A stretch of 64,000 nucleotides of DNA, from NCBI RefSeq assembly GCF_013415115.1, contig NZ_JACCDD010000010.1:1-64000 (forward strand), written 5' to 3'. A program made the position numbers and the translations under genes. The notes below the pieces were generated by a model. The model did no database searches and was not told the origin of the DNA. It saw only the letters and a list, made by a program, of their open reading frames with translations. This document shows positions 53,969-63,662 of the stretch, piece by piece (within the stretch, counting starts at the first letter, position 1; every line of letters begins with the position of its first letter). Source of the stretch: Vreelandella zhaodongensis (GTDB lineage Bacteria; Pseudomonadota; Gammaproteobacteria; Pseudomonadales; Halomonadaceae).

Positions 53969-55258
53969 ATGACCTACTTTATCGATCGCAGGCCTAACGC
54001 TAAGCATAAAAGCGCGGTCAATCGGCAGCGCTTTTTGGAACGTTATCGCAAGCATATTAAACGCTCAGTAGAGGAGGCGGTAAACCGCCGCTCCATCACC
54101 GATATGGAGCGGGGGGAGAAGGTATCTATACCTACCAAGGATATTTCTGAGCCCGTGTTTCAGCACGGGCCAGGTGGGGCACGACAAATTGTCTCGCCGG
54201 GGAATAAAGAGTTTTTAGAAGGGGATAAAATTCGCCGCCCTAGTGGCCAGGGCGGCGGAGATGGGGCTGGCGAAGGGGGCGCCTCAAATAAAGGAGAGGG
54301 CGACGATGAGTTTGCCTTCACCCTTAGCCGAGAAGAGTTCCTCGAGTTTGTTTTTGATGGCTTGGAGCTGCCCCATTTGCAGCGCAAGCCCTTAAAGTCG
54401 CTTGAAGAAATAAAAATGGTGCGGGCAGGTCTGGCGCGAGATGGGGTGCCATCGCGAATCAGTATTACCCGATCAATGCGTGAAGCCTATGCGCGGCGGA
54501 TCGCTATGCGTGCGCCGATTAAGCGCGCCTTGAAAGAAGCACAAGAAGCGTTAGCGGCAGAAGAGCGTAAAGATCCCGTGCTTCGCAATCCAGCCCGTAT
54601 CGTTGAGCTGAAAGCAGAAATTGAACGCTTGGAAAAGCGTATTGAAGCGGTGCCATTTATTGACACTTATGATTTGCGTTACCACCAGTTGGCAGCGCAG
54701 CCTCAGCCTTCCAGCCAAGCGGTGATGTTTTGTGTGATGGATGTTTCCGGCTCCATGACCCAAAACCATAAGGACATTGCCAAGCGGTTTTTCTTATTAC
54801 TTTATCTATTTTTGGAAAAGCATTACGAGAAAGTAGAGCTGGTGTTTGTTCGTCACCACACGGCTGCACGAGAGGTCAACGAAGAGGAGTTTTTCTACTC
54901 CCGAGAGACGGGGGGCACTATCGTTTCCAGCGCACTTAACCTGGTGAATAACATCATTGACAAGCGCTACCCCGCGGGGCAGTGGAACCTGTATGTTGCT
55001 CAGGCATCGGACGGCGATAACTGGGATGATGACTCGAATATTTGTCGAGATTTGCTGGTTAAAAAGCTAATGCCGCAGTTGCAGTACTACGCCTACGTTG
55101 AAATTACCCCTCATGAACATCAGTCGCTGTGGCATGAGTATGAAACCGTGGCTGAGCAGTTTTCCGAGCGTTTTGCCATGCGCCAAATCGTTGATGCTGG
55201 GGATATATATCCTGTTTTCCGCGAACTGTTTAAGCGCCGTCTGAGCCAAGAACAGTGA
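53969..55258 (+). CDS. yeaH: YeaH/YhbH family protein (DUF444)
   Basis: This 429-aa protein has a C-terminal von Willebrand A-like domain with a MIDAS motif (VMDVSGSM at ~257-264). A Gly-rich low-complexity segment lies at ~88-110. It is the standard partner of PrkA; the molecular role is not settled. GGGAGG precedes the ATG, 19 bp after prkA. Confidence 0.94.
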   Translation: MTYFIDRRPNAKHKSAVNRQRFLERYRKHIKRSVEEAVNRRSITDMERGEKVSIPTKDISEPVFQHGPGGARQIVSPGNKEFLEGDKIRRPSGQGGGDGAGEGGASNKGEGDDEFAFTLSREEFLEFVFDGLELPHLQRKPLKSLEEIKMVRAGLARDGVPSRISITRSMREAYARRIAMRAPIKRALKEAQEALAAEERKDPVLRNPARIVELKAEIERLEKRIEAVPFIDTYDLRYHQLAAQPQPSSQAVMFCVMDVSGSMTQNHKDIAKRFFLLLYLFLEKHYEKVELVFVRHHTAAREVNEEEFFYSRETGGTIVSSALNLVNNIIDKRYPAGQWNLYVAQASDGDNWDDDSNICRDLLVKKLMPQLQYYAYVEITPHEHQSLWHEYETVAEQFSERFAMRQIVDAGDIYPVFRELFKRRLSQEQ

Positions 55259-55278
55259 CGCGAGCCGAGGAGTGCGCC

Positions 55279-56838
55279 ATGAGTGTAGCCCGCAAACCAA
55301 TAGCAACCGGTTCTGACTGGAATTTTGACGTATTGGAGCGCTTTGATGAGGAGCTTGCCAAGCTTGCTGATGAATATCGCCTAGACACTTACCCCAATCA
55401 AATCGAGTTGATTACCACCGAACAGATGATGGATGCCTACGCCAGTGTTGGGATGCCGGTGGGTTACCATCACTGGTCGTTTGGTAAACAGTTTCTTGCC
55501 GTTGAGCAGGCCTACAAACGTGGCCAGATGGGCCTTGCTTACGAGCTGGTCATTAACTCCAACCCATGTATTGCCTATCTGATGGAAGAGAATACCCTGA
55601 TGATGCAGGTGCTGGTCATTGCTCATGCCTGCTACGGGCATAACTCTTTCTTCAAAGGTAACTACCTGTTTCGTGCCTGGACCGATGCGGACTCCATTGT
55701 TGATTATCTGGTGTTTGCTCGTAAGTATATTGCCCAGTGCGAAGAACGGCATGGTGTCCAAGCGGTAGAGCAGCTGTTAGATGCCTGTCACGCACTACAA
55801 AATTACGGTGTAGACCGCTATAAGCGGCCTTCACCCATTTCTGCAGAGGAGGAGGTTCGGCGTCAAGAAGAGCGCGAAGCCTACCTGCAAACCCAGGTGA
55901 ATATGTTGTGGCGAACGATTCCTGAGCCACCCAACGGGGTATCCCCGCTACCGGGTAGCCTGCATAGTGACGATGACCCACTTGGCTTGCATAACGGCGG
56001 CCGCTATCCCTCTGAGCCCCAAGAAAATCTGCTTTACTTTATTGAGAAAAATGCGCCGCTGCTGGCTCCCTGGCAGCGTGAAATTGTGCGTATTGTGCGC
56101 AAGCTGGCGCAATATTTTTATCCCCAGCGGCAGACTCAGGTTATGAACGAAGGTTGGGCCTGTTTTTGGCACTATACGTTAATGAATAGGTTGTACGATG
56201 ACGGTAAGGTTGATGAAGGCCTGATGCTGGAGTTTTTGCAATCCCACTCGGCGGTTATCAATCAGCCAGGGTTTGATAGCCCTTACTATAGTGGGATTAA
56301 CCCGTATGCGCTGGGTTTTGCAATTTTTATGGATATTAAGCGGATTTGTGAAGCACCCACCGATGAAGACCGTGAGTGGTTTCCTGATATTGCGGGCAGT
56401 CCGTGGCGCGATACCGTCGAGTTTGCCATGCGCAACTTCAAGGATGAGTCGTTTATACAGCAGTTTTTATCGCCCAAGGTAATGCGCGATCTCAAGCTAT
56501 TTTTACTGGTTGATGATGACCAAGTAGAGACGTTAGAAGTGGCGGCAATTCACAACGAGCGTGGTTATCGGCGGGTGCGCGAGGCACTTTCAACCCAGTA
56601 TGCACTGTCAGTGCGTGAGCCTAATATACAAGTCGTTGAGGCAGCGATTCGTGGTGACCGTTCGCTGACCTTGAACCATGTACAGGATAGCCGTCGCCCG
56701 CTTGGCCGCAGCGTTTATCCAGTGATTCGCCACTTGCAGCAGCTATGGGGGTTTCCGGTGCATTTGGTATCCATGGAAGAGGGACGAGTGACACGTCGTT
56801 ACCAGTGGCCTATTGAAGAAGAGAGCGATGCCAGTTAA
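55279..56838 (+). CDS. SpoVR family protein (YcgB)
   Basis: This 519-aa protein is a SpoVR-domain protein. HACYGHNSFFKGNYLFRAWTD and NEGWACFWHYTLMNRLYDDG are hallmark regions. In Bacillus SpoVR affects spore cortex; in proteobacteria it travels with prkA and yeaH in starvation response. The frame overlaps the yeaH stop by 4 bp if begun at 55255; ATG 55279 with AGGAG is preferred. Confidence 0.94.
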   Translation: MSVARKPIATGSDWNFDVLERFDEELAKLADEYRLDTYPNQIELITTEQMMDAYASVGMPVGYHHWSFGKQFLAVEQAYKRGQMGLAYELVINSNPCIAYLMEENTLMMQVLVIAHACYGHNSFFKGNYLFRAWTDADSIVDYLVFARKYIAQCEERHGVQAVEQLLDACHALQNYGVDRYKRPSPISAEEEVRRQEEREAYLQTQVNMLWRTIPEPPNGVSPLPGSLHSDDDPLGLHNGGRYPSEPQENLLYFIEKNAPLLAPWQREIVRIVRKLAQYFYPQRQTQVMNEGWACFWHYTLMNRLYDDGKVDEGLMLEFLQSHSAVINQPGFDSPYYSGINPYALGFAIFMDIKRICEAPTDEDREWFPDIAGSPWRDTVEFAMRNFKDESFIQQFLSPKVMRDLKLFLLVDDDQVETLEVAAIHNERGYRRVREALSTQYALSVREPNIQVVEAAIRGDRSLTLNHVQDSRRPLGRSVYPVIRHLQQLWGFPVHLVSMEEGRVTRRYQWPIEEESDAS

Positions 56839-56899
56839 CGGTTCAAAGCCGAGATGTTTCAAAGCAATGAGCAATCACAATAACTGATACCTAAAATAA

Positions 56900-56924
56900 C
56901 TACCCCGCGTTATGCGCGGGGTAG
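56900..56924. terminator. Terminator between spoVR and the HiPIP gene
   Basis: CTACCCCGCG-ttatg-CGCGGGGTAG is a perfect 10-bp stem between converging genes. Flanking T-runs are weak on both sides. Confidence 0.75.
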
Positions 56925-56950
56925 AGGTGCTTTGCTTGACGGCCCGATAA

Positions 56951-57265
56951 TCAGCCTTGGGCAGTCCATGACTGACACCAGCCTTTGGGCTCGACGCTAT
57001 GCTCTGGGAATAGCTGGCATCCTTCTTTGTCAGCCACCCAAAACATGCAGTTATCGCATACTTCGCCTTCTTCATAGGCGGGGTGATCGCTTGCGTCACT
57101 GGCAACCTCAACATAGTTGAGTGCCTGAGCAGTAGGCGAAGAGGGGTCTAGACGCGGTAGTTCCTGGGCAAAAGCGGTTTTGGAAAGAATGCCAGCACCA
57201 AACGGCAGGGCGGCAAGACCCATTACGCTATTACGCATGAACTTACGACGGCTTTGATTAGCCAT
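56951..57265 (-). CDS. High-potential iron-sulfur protein (HiPIP)
   Basis: This 104-aa periplasmic electron carrier has a Tat-type signal (SRRKFMRNS, then a hydrophobic stretch to AFA near 33). Four cysteines C70, C73, C83 and C97 have HiPIP spacing (C-x2-C-x9-C-x13-C) for one 4Fe-4S cluster. GGAG precedes the ATG. It is a soluble redox carrier whose partner is not in the window. Confidence 0.95.
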   Translation of the reverse strand: MANQSRRKFMRNSVMGLAALPFGAGILSKTAFAQELPRLDPSSPTAQALNYVEVASDASDHPAYEEGEVCDNCMFWVADKEGCQLFPEHSVEPKGWCQSWTAQG

Positions 57266-57533
57266 GGTATCTCCTTATCGTCACGGTCTGACGTTTTGCT
57301 GCGGTTATCGGGTGGTTATCCACCTCTTGATACTCCGACAAGACTTATAAGCCAGAGTTCTTCGGTACATGCTAGCGCATGCTCAAAACTAGTGCGAACA
57401 ACCTTACAAGGAACGCGACAATTGGCCGCGTTACGTCGTAGTGCTTGGCCGAACTTAGCAGGCTGCTATACTCGCCACTCGTTGCAGGAATTACCATAAC
57501 ACTATTTACAAAAACGCGATTTACGGAGGCGCT

Positions 57534-57809
57534 ATGCAAAACGCAGTGATTTTAATTAATACCGAAAAAGGTCAGGTTAAAGCGGTCGCCGAACGTCTTG
57601 CTGATGTGGACGGCATTAGTGAAGTCTATTCGACCTGTGGGCGTTACGATTTGGTCGCTATCGCGCGTACACGTGACTTTGAAAGCCTGGCTGAGCTGGT
57701 CACCGAGCGCTTAAACGCGGTAGAGGGCATTAGTGATACTGAAACGCTAAATGCCATGCAGGTGCATTCACGGCATGATTTAGAAACGATGTTTTCTCTT
57801 GGTTGGTAA
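57534..57809 (+). CDS. Stand-alone Lrp/AsnC ligand-binding (RAM) domain protein
   Basis: This 91-aa protein consists of the RAM domain only (VILINTEKGQVKAVAERLADVDGI and VYSTCGRYDLVAIART). It lacks a helix-turn-helix, so it probably senses an amino acid or modulates a full-length Lrp-type regulator by mixed oligomers. GGAGG lies ahead of the ATG. Confidence 0.92.
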   Translation: MQNAVILINTEKGQVKAVAERLADVDGISEVYSTCGRYDLVAIARTRDFESLAELVTERLNAVEGISDTETLNAMQVHSRHDLETMFSLGW

Positions 57810-57869
57810 TCCATGAGATTACCTGAAAATGCAGGATGCAGAATAATTATTATTTAGGGAGTAAGACCG

Positions 57870-58733
57870 TTGGGAAGATCGCTTATGCGCTGGCGTCGGC
57901 AAGGTCGACGAGTCGGCATCGCATTGTTGTTTGTCGTTGTGGGGACTGGGCTGTGGGAGTTTCAGGGGCGTCAGCATCAAGATGACTATACCTGGATGGG
58001 CGTACCAACCTGGGATGGGTTTCACCCGACAACCTTTCACCGAGTGCTGCGCAATGATGGGTTCTTGGTAGGGTGGTCTGATGTGCGGGTTAATCCGCTT
58101 TGGGTCAGTTATCAATTAGAAGCTGTTCCTGATGATACGCGCATTGGTTCACGTCCTAACTTCCAGTCGGATTGGCGGACATTATGGCCAATCAGTACAA
58201 CGAGTTATTCTGGCAGTGGCTATGATCGTGGTCACATGGCACCCAACTACGCTATTGCGGCCGTGCATGGGCGCAATGCACAGGTCGATACCTTCTTGAT
58301 GAGCAATATGACGCCTCAGCGACCAAACTTGAACCGCCAGCTTTGGCAGCGTCTGGAAGAGTCTGTGATGGATCATTTTGCGCCACGTTTTGATCGGCTG
58401 CAGGTCATTACAGGACCGGTATTCCCTGAACGTTTTATGGATAACGTGTTTAATCGCGTCGGTTTTGTGGAAGTGCCCGAGGCGTTTTATAAAATTATCG
58501 TCGTGCCGGATAGCGAGGCACCGTTGGCGTTGGCGTTTATTATGCCTCAGGACGTTAGTGGCAATGAGTCGTTAGCCGACTATCTGGTCACGATCGATGA
58601 AATAGAAGCGCGTACAGGCCTTAACTTTTTCCCAGACCTCACGCCGGAGGTTGAGGCTATTTTGGAGGGAGAGTTGCGTACCCAAGGTTGGGCATTGGAA
58701 GAAGTTGCTCAACGTCCTGGGCGTTTTCAATAA
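57870..58733 (+). CDS. Membrane-anchored DNA/RNA non-specific endonuclease
   Basis: This 287-aa protein has an N-terminal hydrophobic anchor (residues ~14-29) and a beta-beta-alpha-metal nuclease of the NUC1 family. The DRGH motif is D119-H122 with catalytic H122, and the Mg-binding Asn is N155 in RPNLNRQLW. It probably acts in the periplasm or outside, degrading DNA and RNA for nutrients or defence. TTG at 57870 has AGGGAG at good spacing; ATG 57885 is the alternative. Confidence 0.9.
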   Translation: MGRSLMRWRRQGRRVGIALLFVVVGTGLWEFQGRQHQDDYTWMGVPTWDGFHPTTFHRVLRNDGFLVGWSDVRVNPLWVSYQLEAVPDDTRIGSRPNFQSDWRTLWPISTTSYSGSGYDRGHMAPNYAIAAVHGRNAQVDTFLMSNMTPQRPNLNRQLWQRLEESVMDHFAPRFDRLQVITGPVFPERFMDNVFNRVGFVEVPEAFYKIIVVPDSEAPLALAFIMPQDVSGNESLADYLVTIDEIEARTGLNFFPDLTPEVEAILEGELRTQGWALEEVAQRPGRFQ

Positions 58734-58775
58734 TCAGCCTAAGTTTTAAATCATCAATAGCCGTCAGCTTCGATA

Positions 58776-58812
58776 AGGCCGTTTAGCGGGTATTGAGTAC
58801 CGCTGGCGGCCT
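58776..58812. terminator. Long hairpin between nuclease and tRNA genes
   Basis: AGGCCG-ttt-AGCGG(G)TA...TACCGCT-gg-CGGCCT forms a two-part stem. It has no T-tract; it could end either the nuclease transcript (+) or the tRNA transcript (-). Confidence 0.45.
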
Positions 58813-58967
58813 AATGCTAAAGTGCTGAGGTAATCAAAGCCTGGATACGTTCCAAACGAACAGAATAATGTTATCGGCGATTAAGGTGCTATTGCCAAGA
58901 GGGGATATAGGAAAGGATGTAACGTAAAGGTGGGCTTGTTAGTGCTGATGCGAACCTGCTCAATAAA

Positions 58968-59054
58968 TGGTGCCCAGGAGAGGACTTGAACCTCCACGAC
59001 CATGCGGTCACTAGCACCTGAAGCTAGCGCGTCTACCAATTCCGCCACCTGGGC
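58968..59054 (-). tRNA. tRNA-Leu (anticodon CAG)
   Basis: This is an 87-nt class II tRNA with encoded CCA. Acceptor GCCCAGG/CCTGGGC, the T arm with GGTTCAAGTCC, and anticodon loop TTCAGGT within CTAGC/GCTAG are present. The variable arm (TGACCGCATGGTCG) differs from the next two copies. Confidence 0.97.
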
Positions 59055-59084
59055 ATATCATGTGTTCTGTTGTTTGTATTCGTA

Positions 59085-59171
59085 TGGTGCCCAGGAGAGG
59101 ACTTGAACCTCCACGTCCATACGGACACTAGCACCTGAAGCTAGCGCGTCTACCAATTCCGCCACCTGGGC
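59085..59171 (-). tRNA. tRNA-Leu (anticodon CAG)
   Basis: The second copy is also 87 nt with encoded CCA, has the same anticodon arm and acceptor, and a variable arm TGTCCGTATGGACG. Confidence 0.97.
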
Positions 59172-59279
59172 GAATACAAACTTTCAAGCCAAGCTGTCTT
59201 TCAAACGGTCTTGAGAACCATGTTGCTGCTTGCCACGACACCGTCTTACATTATGAAAAGGGGGTAACATAATGCAGTG

Positions 59280-59366
59280 TGGTGCCCAGAAGAGGACTTG
59301 AACCTCCACGTCCATACGGACACTAGCACCTGAAGCTAGCGCGTCTACCAATTCCGCCATCTGGGC
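59280..59366 (-). tRNA. tRNA-Leu (anticodon CAG)
   Basis: The third copy, first in transcription order, has acceptor GCCCAGA/TCTGGGC, one base pair different from the other two. The anticodon and variable arm match copy two. The upstream promoter lies at 59378-59405. Confidence 0.97.
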
Positions 59367-59377
59367 AAGTGGCGCGT

Positions 59378-59405
59378 ATGATACCGAGGCCACGCTTAAA
59401 TGCAA
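59378..59405 (-). promoter_or_regulatory. Promoter of the tRNA-Leu cluster
   Basis: On the minus strand TTGCAT (-35, 59400-59405) and TATCAT (-10, 59378-59383) are separated by 16 bp. The G+C-rich discriminator ACGCGCC after the -10 fits stringent control of stable RNA. Confidence 0.75.
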
Positions 59406-59611
59406 GACCCAGTAACTGTTTTTATCACTAAAAACGCATAATTGCGGCGCTAGGTGGTTGGGTGATTGAACGGGCGGCGCTATACTGCGTACATGACTAA
59501 ACAAAATATGATGTACGTCAGTCGATTCATGGCTGAACTCCCTCGCCCGCAGCACAGTGTGCATGCGCAGATTAGCTGCCTCCCGCAAACGCAATCAAGG
59601 ATGTTGATCGC

Positions 59612-61999
59612 ATGAAATATTGGACATTGAGTGATGATCCGCACGCCGAGCGCGAGGCGCAAAAGTATGATAATCCTGCGCCCAGCCGTGAGTACCTGTT
59701 GGCTGCTCTGGAGTCGTACGGCAAGCCGATTACCCATGAAAACATGAGTCGCATGCTTGGCATTGAAGATGAAGATCATCTTGAGGCTGTGCGCCGCCGC
59801 ATGGCTGCCATGGAGCGCGATGGTCAGGTATTGCGCGATCGCCGCGGTGCCTACGCGCTGATTGACAAGCTGGATCTTATTAAAGGGAAAGTGCAGGGGC
59901 ATCGAGATGGCTTTGGTTTCCTGCTGCGTGATGATGGTAAAAAGCCGGACTTAGTATTACCTCCGCGCCAAATGCGCCGTGTATTCCACGGTGACTATGT
60001 GTTGGCGCGTGTCAGTGGCCGTGATCGTCGTGGCCGGGATGAGGCAACTATTGCCGATGTGATTGCGCGCAATACGCAAACCATCGTGGGTGTGTATCGC
60101 AGCAATTCACCGGAATTTGGGGTGCTGATTCCTGAGAACCCGCGCATTACCCAGGAAGTTATCATTCCTCACACTGCCAGCGCCGGTGCAAAAGATGGTC
60201 AGGTGATTTCGGCCAAAATCGTTCAGCAACCCGCGACGAGAATTCAGCCGGTTGGCGAGGTGATTGAAGTGCTGGGTGAGCGTATGGATCCCGGCATGGA
60301 AATCGATATTGCAATACGCAGTTACGATATTCCTGCAGAGTTCCCGCCAGAAGTGCTCGATCAAACCAGTGGTATTTCGGCGGAAGTGCTGGAAGAAGAC
60401 AAGCAGCATCGCGTTGATCTACGCGAGCTTCCGCTAGTGACAATCGACGATGAGTCAGCCAAAGACTTCGATGATGCGGTGTGCGCGTGGAAAACAAAAT
60501 CGGGCAGCTGGAAGCTGTTGGTCGCAATTGCGGATGTATCGCACTATGTTCGCCCTGGCACGGCGCTTGATGATGAAGCGCGTACGCGGGGTAACTCGGT
60601 GTACTTCCCCGGCCAAGTCGTACCGATGCTGCCTGAGCTACTCTCGAATGGCTTGTGTTCGTTAAATCCGCAAGTAGACCGTTTGGTAATGGTTTGCGAG
60701 ATGAATATCTCTAAGACGGGCGCGATTAGCCGCTACTCGTTCTATGAGGCGGTAATGAACTCCCACGCTCGCCTGACCTATAACAAGGTGGCAGCCATTC
60801 TCGATAACGAGAGTGACGAAGGTGAGGCGCTGCGCAATGAGCACAAAGCGCTGGTGAAGCCGCTACAGAATCTCCATGAGCTCTACGGCCTGCTGCGTAG
60901 TGCGCGGGAAGAGCGTGGCGCGATTGATTTTGATACCACCGAAACGGCAATTATCTTTAATGATGAGCGCAAGATCGAAAAAATTGTGCCGCGTACCCGT
61001 AACGACGCTCATAAGCTCATAGAGGAGTGCATGCTGGCGGCCAACGTGGCTACCGCACGTTTCTTGGATAAGCATGACCTACCAGCACTGTACCGGATCC
61101 ATGAGCGCCCAACGCCAGAGCGCCTTGATAAACTACGCCTTTTCTTAAGCGAGCTGGGACTCTCAGTTGGCGGCGGTGATATGCCGACGCCGCAGGATTA
61201 CCAAGCGTTGCGTGAGGCGATTATCGATCGCCAGGATGCCGACATCATCCAAACCGTTATGCTGCGCTCCATGAATCAGGCGGTCTATTCGCCTCAGAAT
61301 GAAGGCCATTTTGGCTTGGCATACCAAGCCTATGCGCACTTTACGTCGCCGATTCGCCGTTATCCCGATTTGCTGGTACACCGCGCTATTCGCTCGGTTA
61401 TTCGCGGGCCGCGCCAGACCAATACGGTTGTTCGGCTAGAAGGTGCACCGGTCGATCCGCCAAGCAAGTGGTGCCCCTACACCTTCGAGCAAATGCTTGA
61501 GCTAGGTGAGCACTGCTCAATGACAGAGCGGCGGGCGGATGAAGCAACCCGTGATGTTGAAAGCTGGCTCAAGTGTGAGTTCATGTCCGACAAACTGGGC
61601 GAAACGTTCGAAGGTACCATCGCCTCGGTGACCCAGTTCGGCCTGTTTGTGCGTCTGGATGACTTCTATGTCGAAGGGTTGGTGCACGTCACGTCGCTGC
61701 CTTCTGACTACTACCACTATGAGGCAGAAAAGCATCGCCTCAAGGGTGAGCGCACGGGCACGACGTATCGCCTGGGTGATGGCCTCACGGTTCAGGTCGC
61801 TCGAGTGGATATGGACGATCGTAAAATCGACTTTGGCCTTGCTGATGAGAAGCCTCGGCCACGCCGCCAGCCGCGCAAGCGTCGTGGTGAGGAAGGTGGT
61901 GCTGAAAAAGCGGCTGCGCCAGGAGATAAGCAGCCGACTCGCCGTGGTCCAAGACGCACGCGCAACAGCTCGCGTAAACCATCGCCGAATAAGGGGTGA
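59612..61999 (+). CDS. rnr: Ribonuclease R
   Basis: This 795-aa 3'-5' exoribonuclease degrades structured RNA. In order it has a winged HTH (~25-85), cold-shock domains, the RNB catalytic domain (VTIDDESAKDFDDAVCAW with the catalytic aspartates, ~273-290), an S1 domain near 640-720 (FEGTIASVTQFGLFVRL) and a Lys/Arg-rich tail. Its stop overlaps rlmB signals, making an rnr-rlmB pair. Confidence 0.96.
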   Translation: MKYWTLSDDPHAEREAQKYDNPAPSREYLLAALESYGKPITHENMSRMLGIEDEDHLEAVRRRMAAMERDGQVLRDRRGAYALIDKLDLIKGKVQGHRDGFGFLLRDDGKKPDLVLPPRQMRRVFHGDYVLARVSGRDRRGRDEATIADVIARNTQTIVGVYRSNSPEFGVLIPENPRITQEVIIPHTASAGAKDGQVISAKIVQQPATRIQPVGEVIEVLGERMDPGMEIDIAIRSYDIPAEFPPEVLDQTSGISAEVLEEDKQHRVDLRELPLVTIDDESAKDFDDAVCAWKTKSGSWKLLVAIADVSHYVRPGTALDDEARTRGNSVYFPGQVVPMLPELLSNGLCSLNPQVDRLVMVCEMNISKTGAISRYSFYEAVMNSHARLTYNKVAAILDNESDEGEALRNEHKALVKPLQNLHELYGLLRSAREERGAIDFDTTETAIIFNDERKIEKIVPRTRNDAHKLIEECMLAANVATARFLDKHDLPALYRIHERPTPERLDKLRLFLSELGLSVGGGDMPTPQDYQALREAIIDRQDADIIQTVMLRSMNQAVYSPQNEGHFGLAYQAYAHFTSPIRRYPDLLVHRAIRSVIRGPRQTNTVVRLEGAPVDPPSKWCPYTFEQMLELGEHCSMTERRADEATRDVESWLKCEFMSDKLGETFEGTIASVTQFGLFVRLDDFYVEGLVHVTSLPSDYYHYEAEKHRLKGERTGTTYRLGDGLTVQVARVDMDDRKIDFGLADEKPRPRRQPRKRRGEEGGAEKAAAPGDKQPTRRGPRRTRNSSRKPSPNKG

Positions 62000-62001
62000 G
62001 C

Positions 62002-62796
62002 ATGAAGTCGTCGTCTCGGCGTAGCTCGCGTCCGGCTATTCGCACTCCGGATGGGTTGGATCAAGTATATGGCGTTCACGCCCTAGAAAGTTTGCTTGAG
62101 CGGGGCGAAACGCCCCGTGAGCTGTGGGTGCAGCAGGGGGCGGGTAACCGCTTAAAAGAGGTAGTTGCCAGTGCTCAGTCACGTGGTGCGCGGATTAAAG
62201 AGCAGCCCCGTGATGTGCTAGACCAGCTTACCCAGGGCGCAGCTCACCAGGGGGTGGTGGCATTTTGTCCACCATTGACCCCTGAGGGAGAGGAGTCGTT
62301 GTGGTTAAAGCTACGTGCCTGGCAGGCAGCGACTCCGCCTTTACTATTGGTATTAGATGGGGTCACCGACGTGCATAACTTCGGGGCCTGCCTGCGTAGC
62401 GCCGATGCTGCGGGGGCTCATGGGGTGATCGTAGCCAAAGATAAAGCCGCTCCGCTAAATGCCACTGTGCGAAAAGTTGCCTGCGGTGCCGCTGAGGTAG
62501 TGCCGGTTTATCAGGTGACTAACTTGTCCCGTACGCTTGCCAAGTTAAAAGATGCTGGTGTCTGGATTACCGGCACAGCGGGCGAAGCCGATGCTAGTGT
62601 GTTTGAGATTGATATGACAGGCCCAACGGCATTAGTGATGGGGGCTGAAGGGAAGGGTATGCGTCGCTTAACCAGGGAGGCTTGCGATAACTTGGCTAAG
62701 CTTCCTATGGCAGGGCAGGTCTCTAGCTTGAACGTATCGGTGGCCACTGGCATTTGCTTGTTTGAAGCTGTTCGTCAGAGGCAGCTTGCAAGTTAG
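62002..62796 (+). CDS. rlmB: 23S rRNA (guanosine-2'-O)-methyltransferase
   Basis: This 264-aa SpoU-type enzyme methylates G2251 in 23S rRNA. It has an N-terminal substrate-binding domain (VYGVHALESLLERG) and SPOUT motifs DGVTDVHNFGACLRSADAAG, LVMGAEGKGMRRL and LNVSVATGICLFEAVRQR. ATG 62002 is preceded by AAGGGG overlapping the rnr stop; GTG at 61996 is less likely. Confidence 0.96.
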   Translation: MKSSSRRSSRPAIRTPDGLDQVYGVHALESLLERGETPRELWVQQGAGNRLKEVVASAQSRGARIKEQPRDVLDQLTQGAAHQGVVAFCPPLTPEGEESLWLKLRAWQAATPPLLLVLDGVTDVHNFGACLRSADAAGAHGVIVAKDKAAPLNATVRKVACGAAEVVPVYQVTNLSRTLAKLKDAGVWITGTAGEADASVFEIDMTGPTALVMGAEGKGMRRLTREACDNLAKLPMAGQVSSLNVSVATGICLFEAVRQRQLAS

Positions 62797-62818
62797 TCAC
62801 TAGCCCACTAAAATGCCT

Positions 62819-62844
62819 GCGCCCGTTTACTCTTAAGCGGGCGC
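62819..62844 (+). terminator. Hairpin after rlmB
   Basis: GCGCCCG and CGGGCGC pair around a 12-nt loop 22 nt past the stop. It lacks a strong T-tract. The remaining leader to 63008 probably carries the rpsF promoter and control region, not resolved here. Confidence 0.5.
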
Positions 62845-63008
62845 TCGTATTGGTTACTAGTAAATACGAAAACACAGTTCTGCTTGATGCCCCAAACGAC
62901 ATCGTTCGCGGTGAATTAGGGCACTTCAGTTAACTCCTTGCTTCCCTGTCGTCGTTGAGACGCTTGTTTCAATGCACATCGGAAGCTGTCAAACCGCAAG
63001 GAGATTCC

Positions 63009-63389
63009 ATGCGTCATTATGAAATCGTGTTTATGGTCCACCCGGATCAGAGCGAGCAAGTGCCGGCTATGGTCGAGCGCTACACCAGCATCGTTACCGA
63101 AAACGGTGGCACTGTGCATCGCTTGGAAGATTGGGGCCGTCGTCACCTGGCTTACCCGATCAACAAGATCCACAAAGCCCACTACGTGCTGATGAACGTT
63201 GAATGCACCGGCGAGACTCTCGATGAAATCGAGAACATCTTCCGTTTCAACGATGCCATCATTCGCAGCTTGGTTGTTCGCTGTAAAGAAGCGATCACTG
63301 AAGCTTCTCCGATGATGAAGCCGGCAGAAGAAAAGCGTCCGCGTCGCGAAGATAAACCGCGCGCTGAAGAAGCTGAAGAAACTGCCTGA
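63009..63389 (+). CDS. rpsF: 30S ribosomal protein S6
   Basis: This 126-aa protein matches S6: [37 protein letters not shown] and an acidic C-terminal tail. The start at 63009 has AAGGAG; the frame opening at 62955 is too long. It pairs with S18 in the ribosome, encoded next. Confidence 0.97.
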   Translation: MRHYEIVFMVHPDQSEQVPAMVERYTSIVTENGGTVHRLEDWGRRHLAYPINKIHKAHYVLMNVECTGETLDEIENIFRFNDAIIRSLVVRCKEAITEASPMMKPAEEKRPRREDKPRAEEAEETA

Positions 63390-63422
63390 TTCTATCCACC
63401 GCACGTTTTAAGGAGCTAGTCC

Positions 63423-63650
63423 ATGGCACGTTTTTTCCGTCGCCGTAAGTTTTGCCGCTTCACCGCTGAAGGCGTCAAGCAGATCGACTATAAAGATCTC
63501 GATACGCTGAAGGCTTACATCACCGAAACCGGCAAGATCGTTCCGAGCCGCATCACCGGCACCAAAGCACGCTATCAGCGTCAGCTGGCGACTGCTATCA
63601 AGCGTTCGCGCTATCTGGCACTGCTGCCCTACTCCGATAGCCATCAGTAA
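63423..63650 (+). CDS. rpsR: 30S ribosomal protein S18
   Basis: This 75-aa protein has [21 protein letters not shown] and [20 protein letters not shown], the complete S18. AAGGAG precedes the ATG, 33 bp after rpsF. Confidence 0.98.
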   Translation: MARFFRRRKFCRFTAEGVKQIDYKDLDTLKAYITETGKIVPSRITGTKARYQRQLATAIKRSRYLALLPYSDSHQ

Positions 63651-63662
63651 GCGTTTAACGTG

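Noticed and set aside
63008-63009. S6:S18-binding autoregulatory leader before rpsF
   Set aside because: Such leaders exist in many bacteria, but I could not find the defining CCG-loop structure with confidence in 62845-63008.
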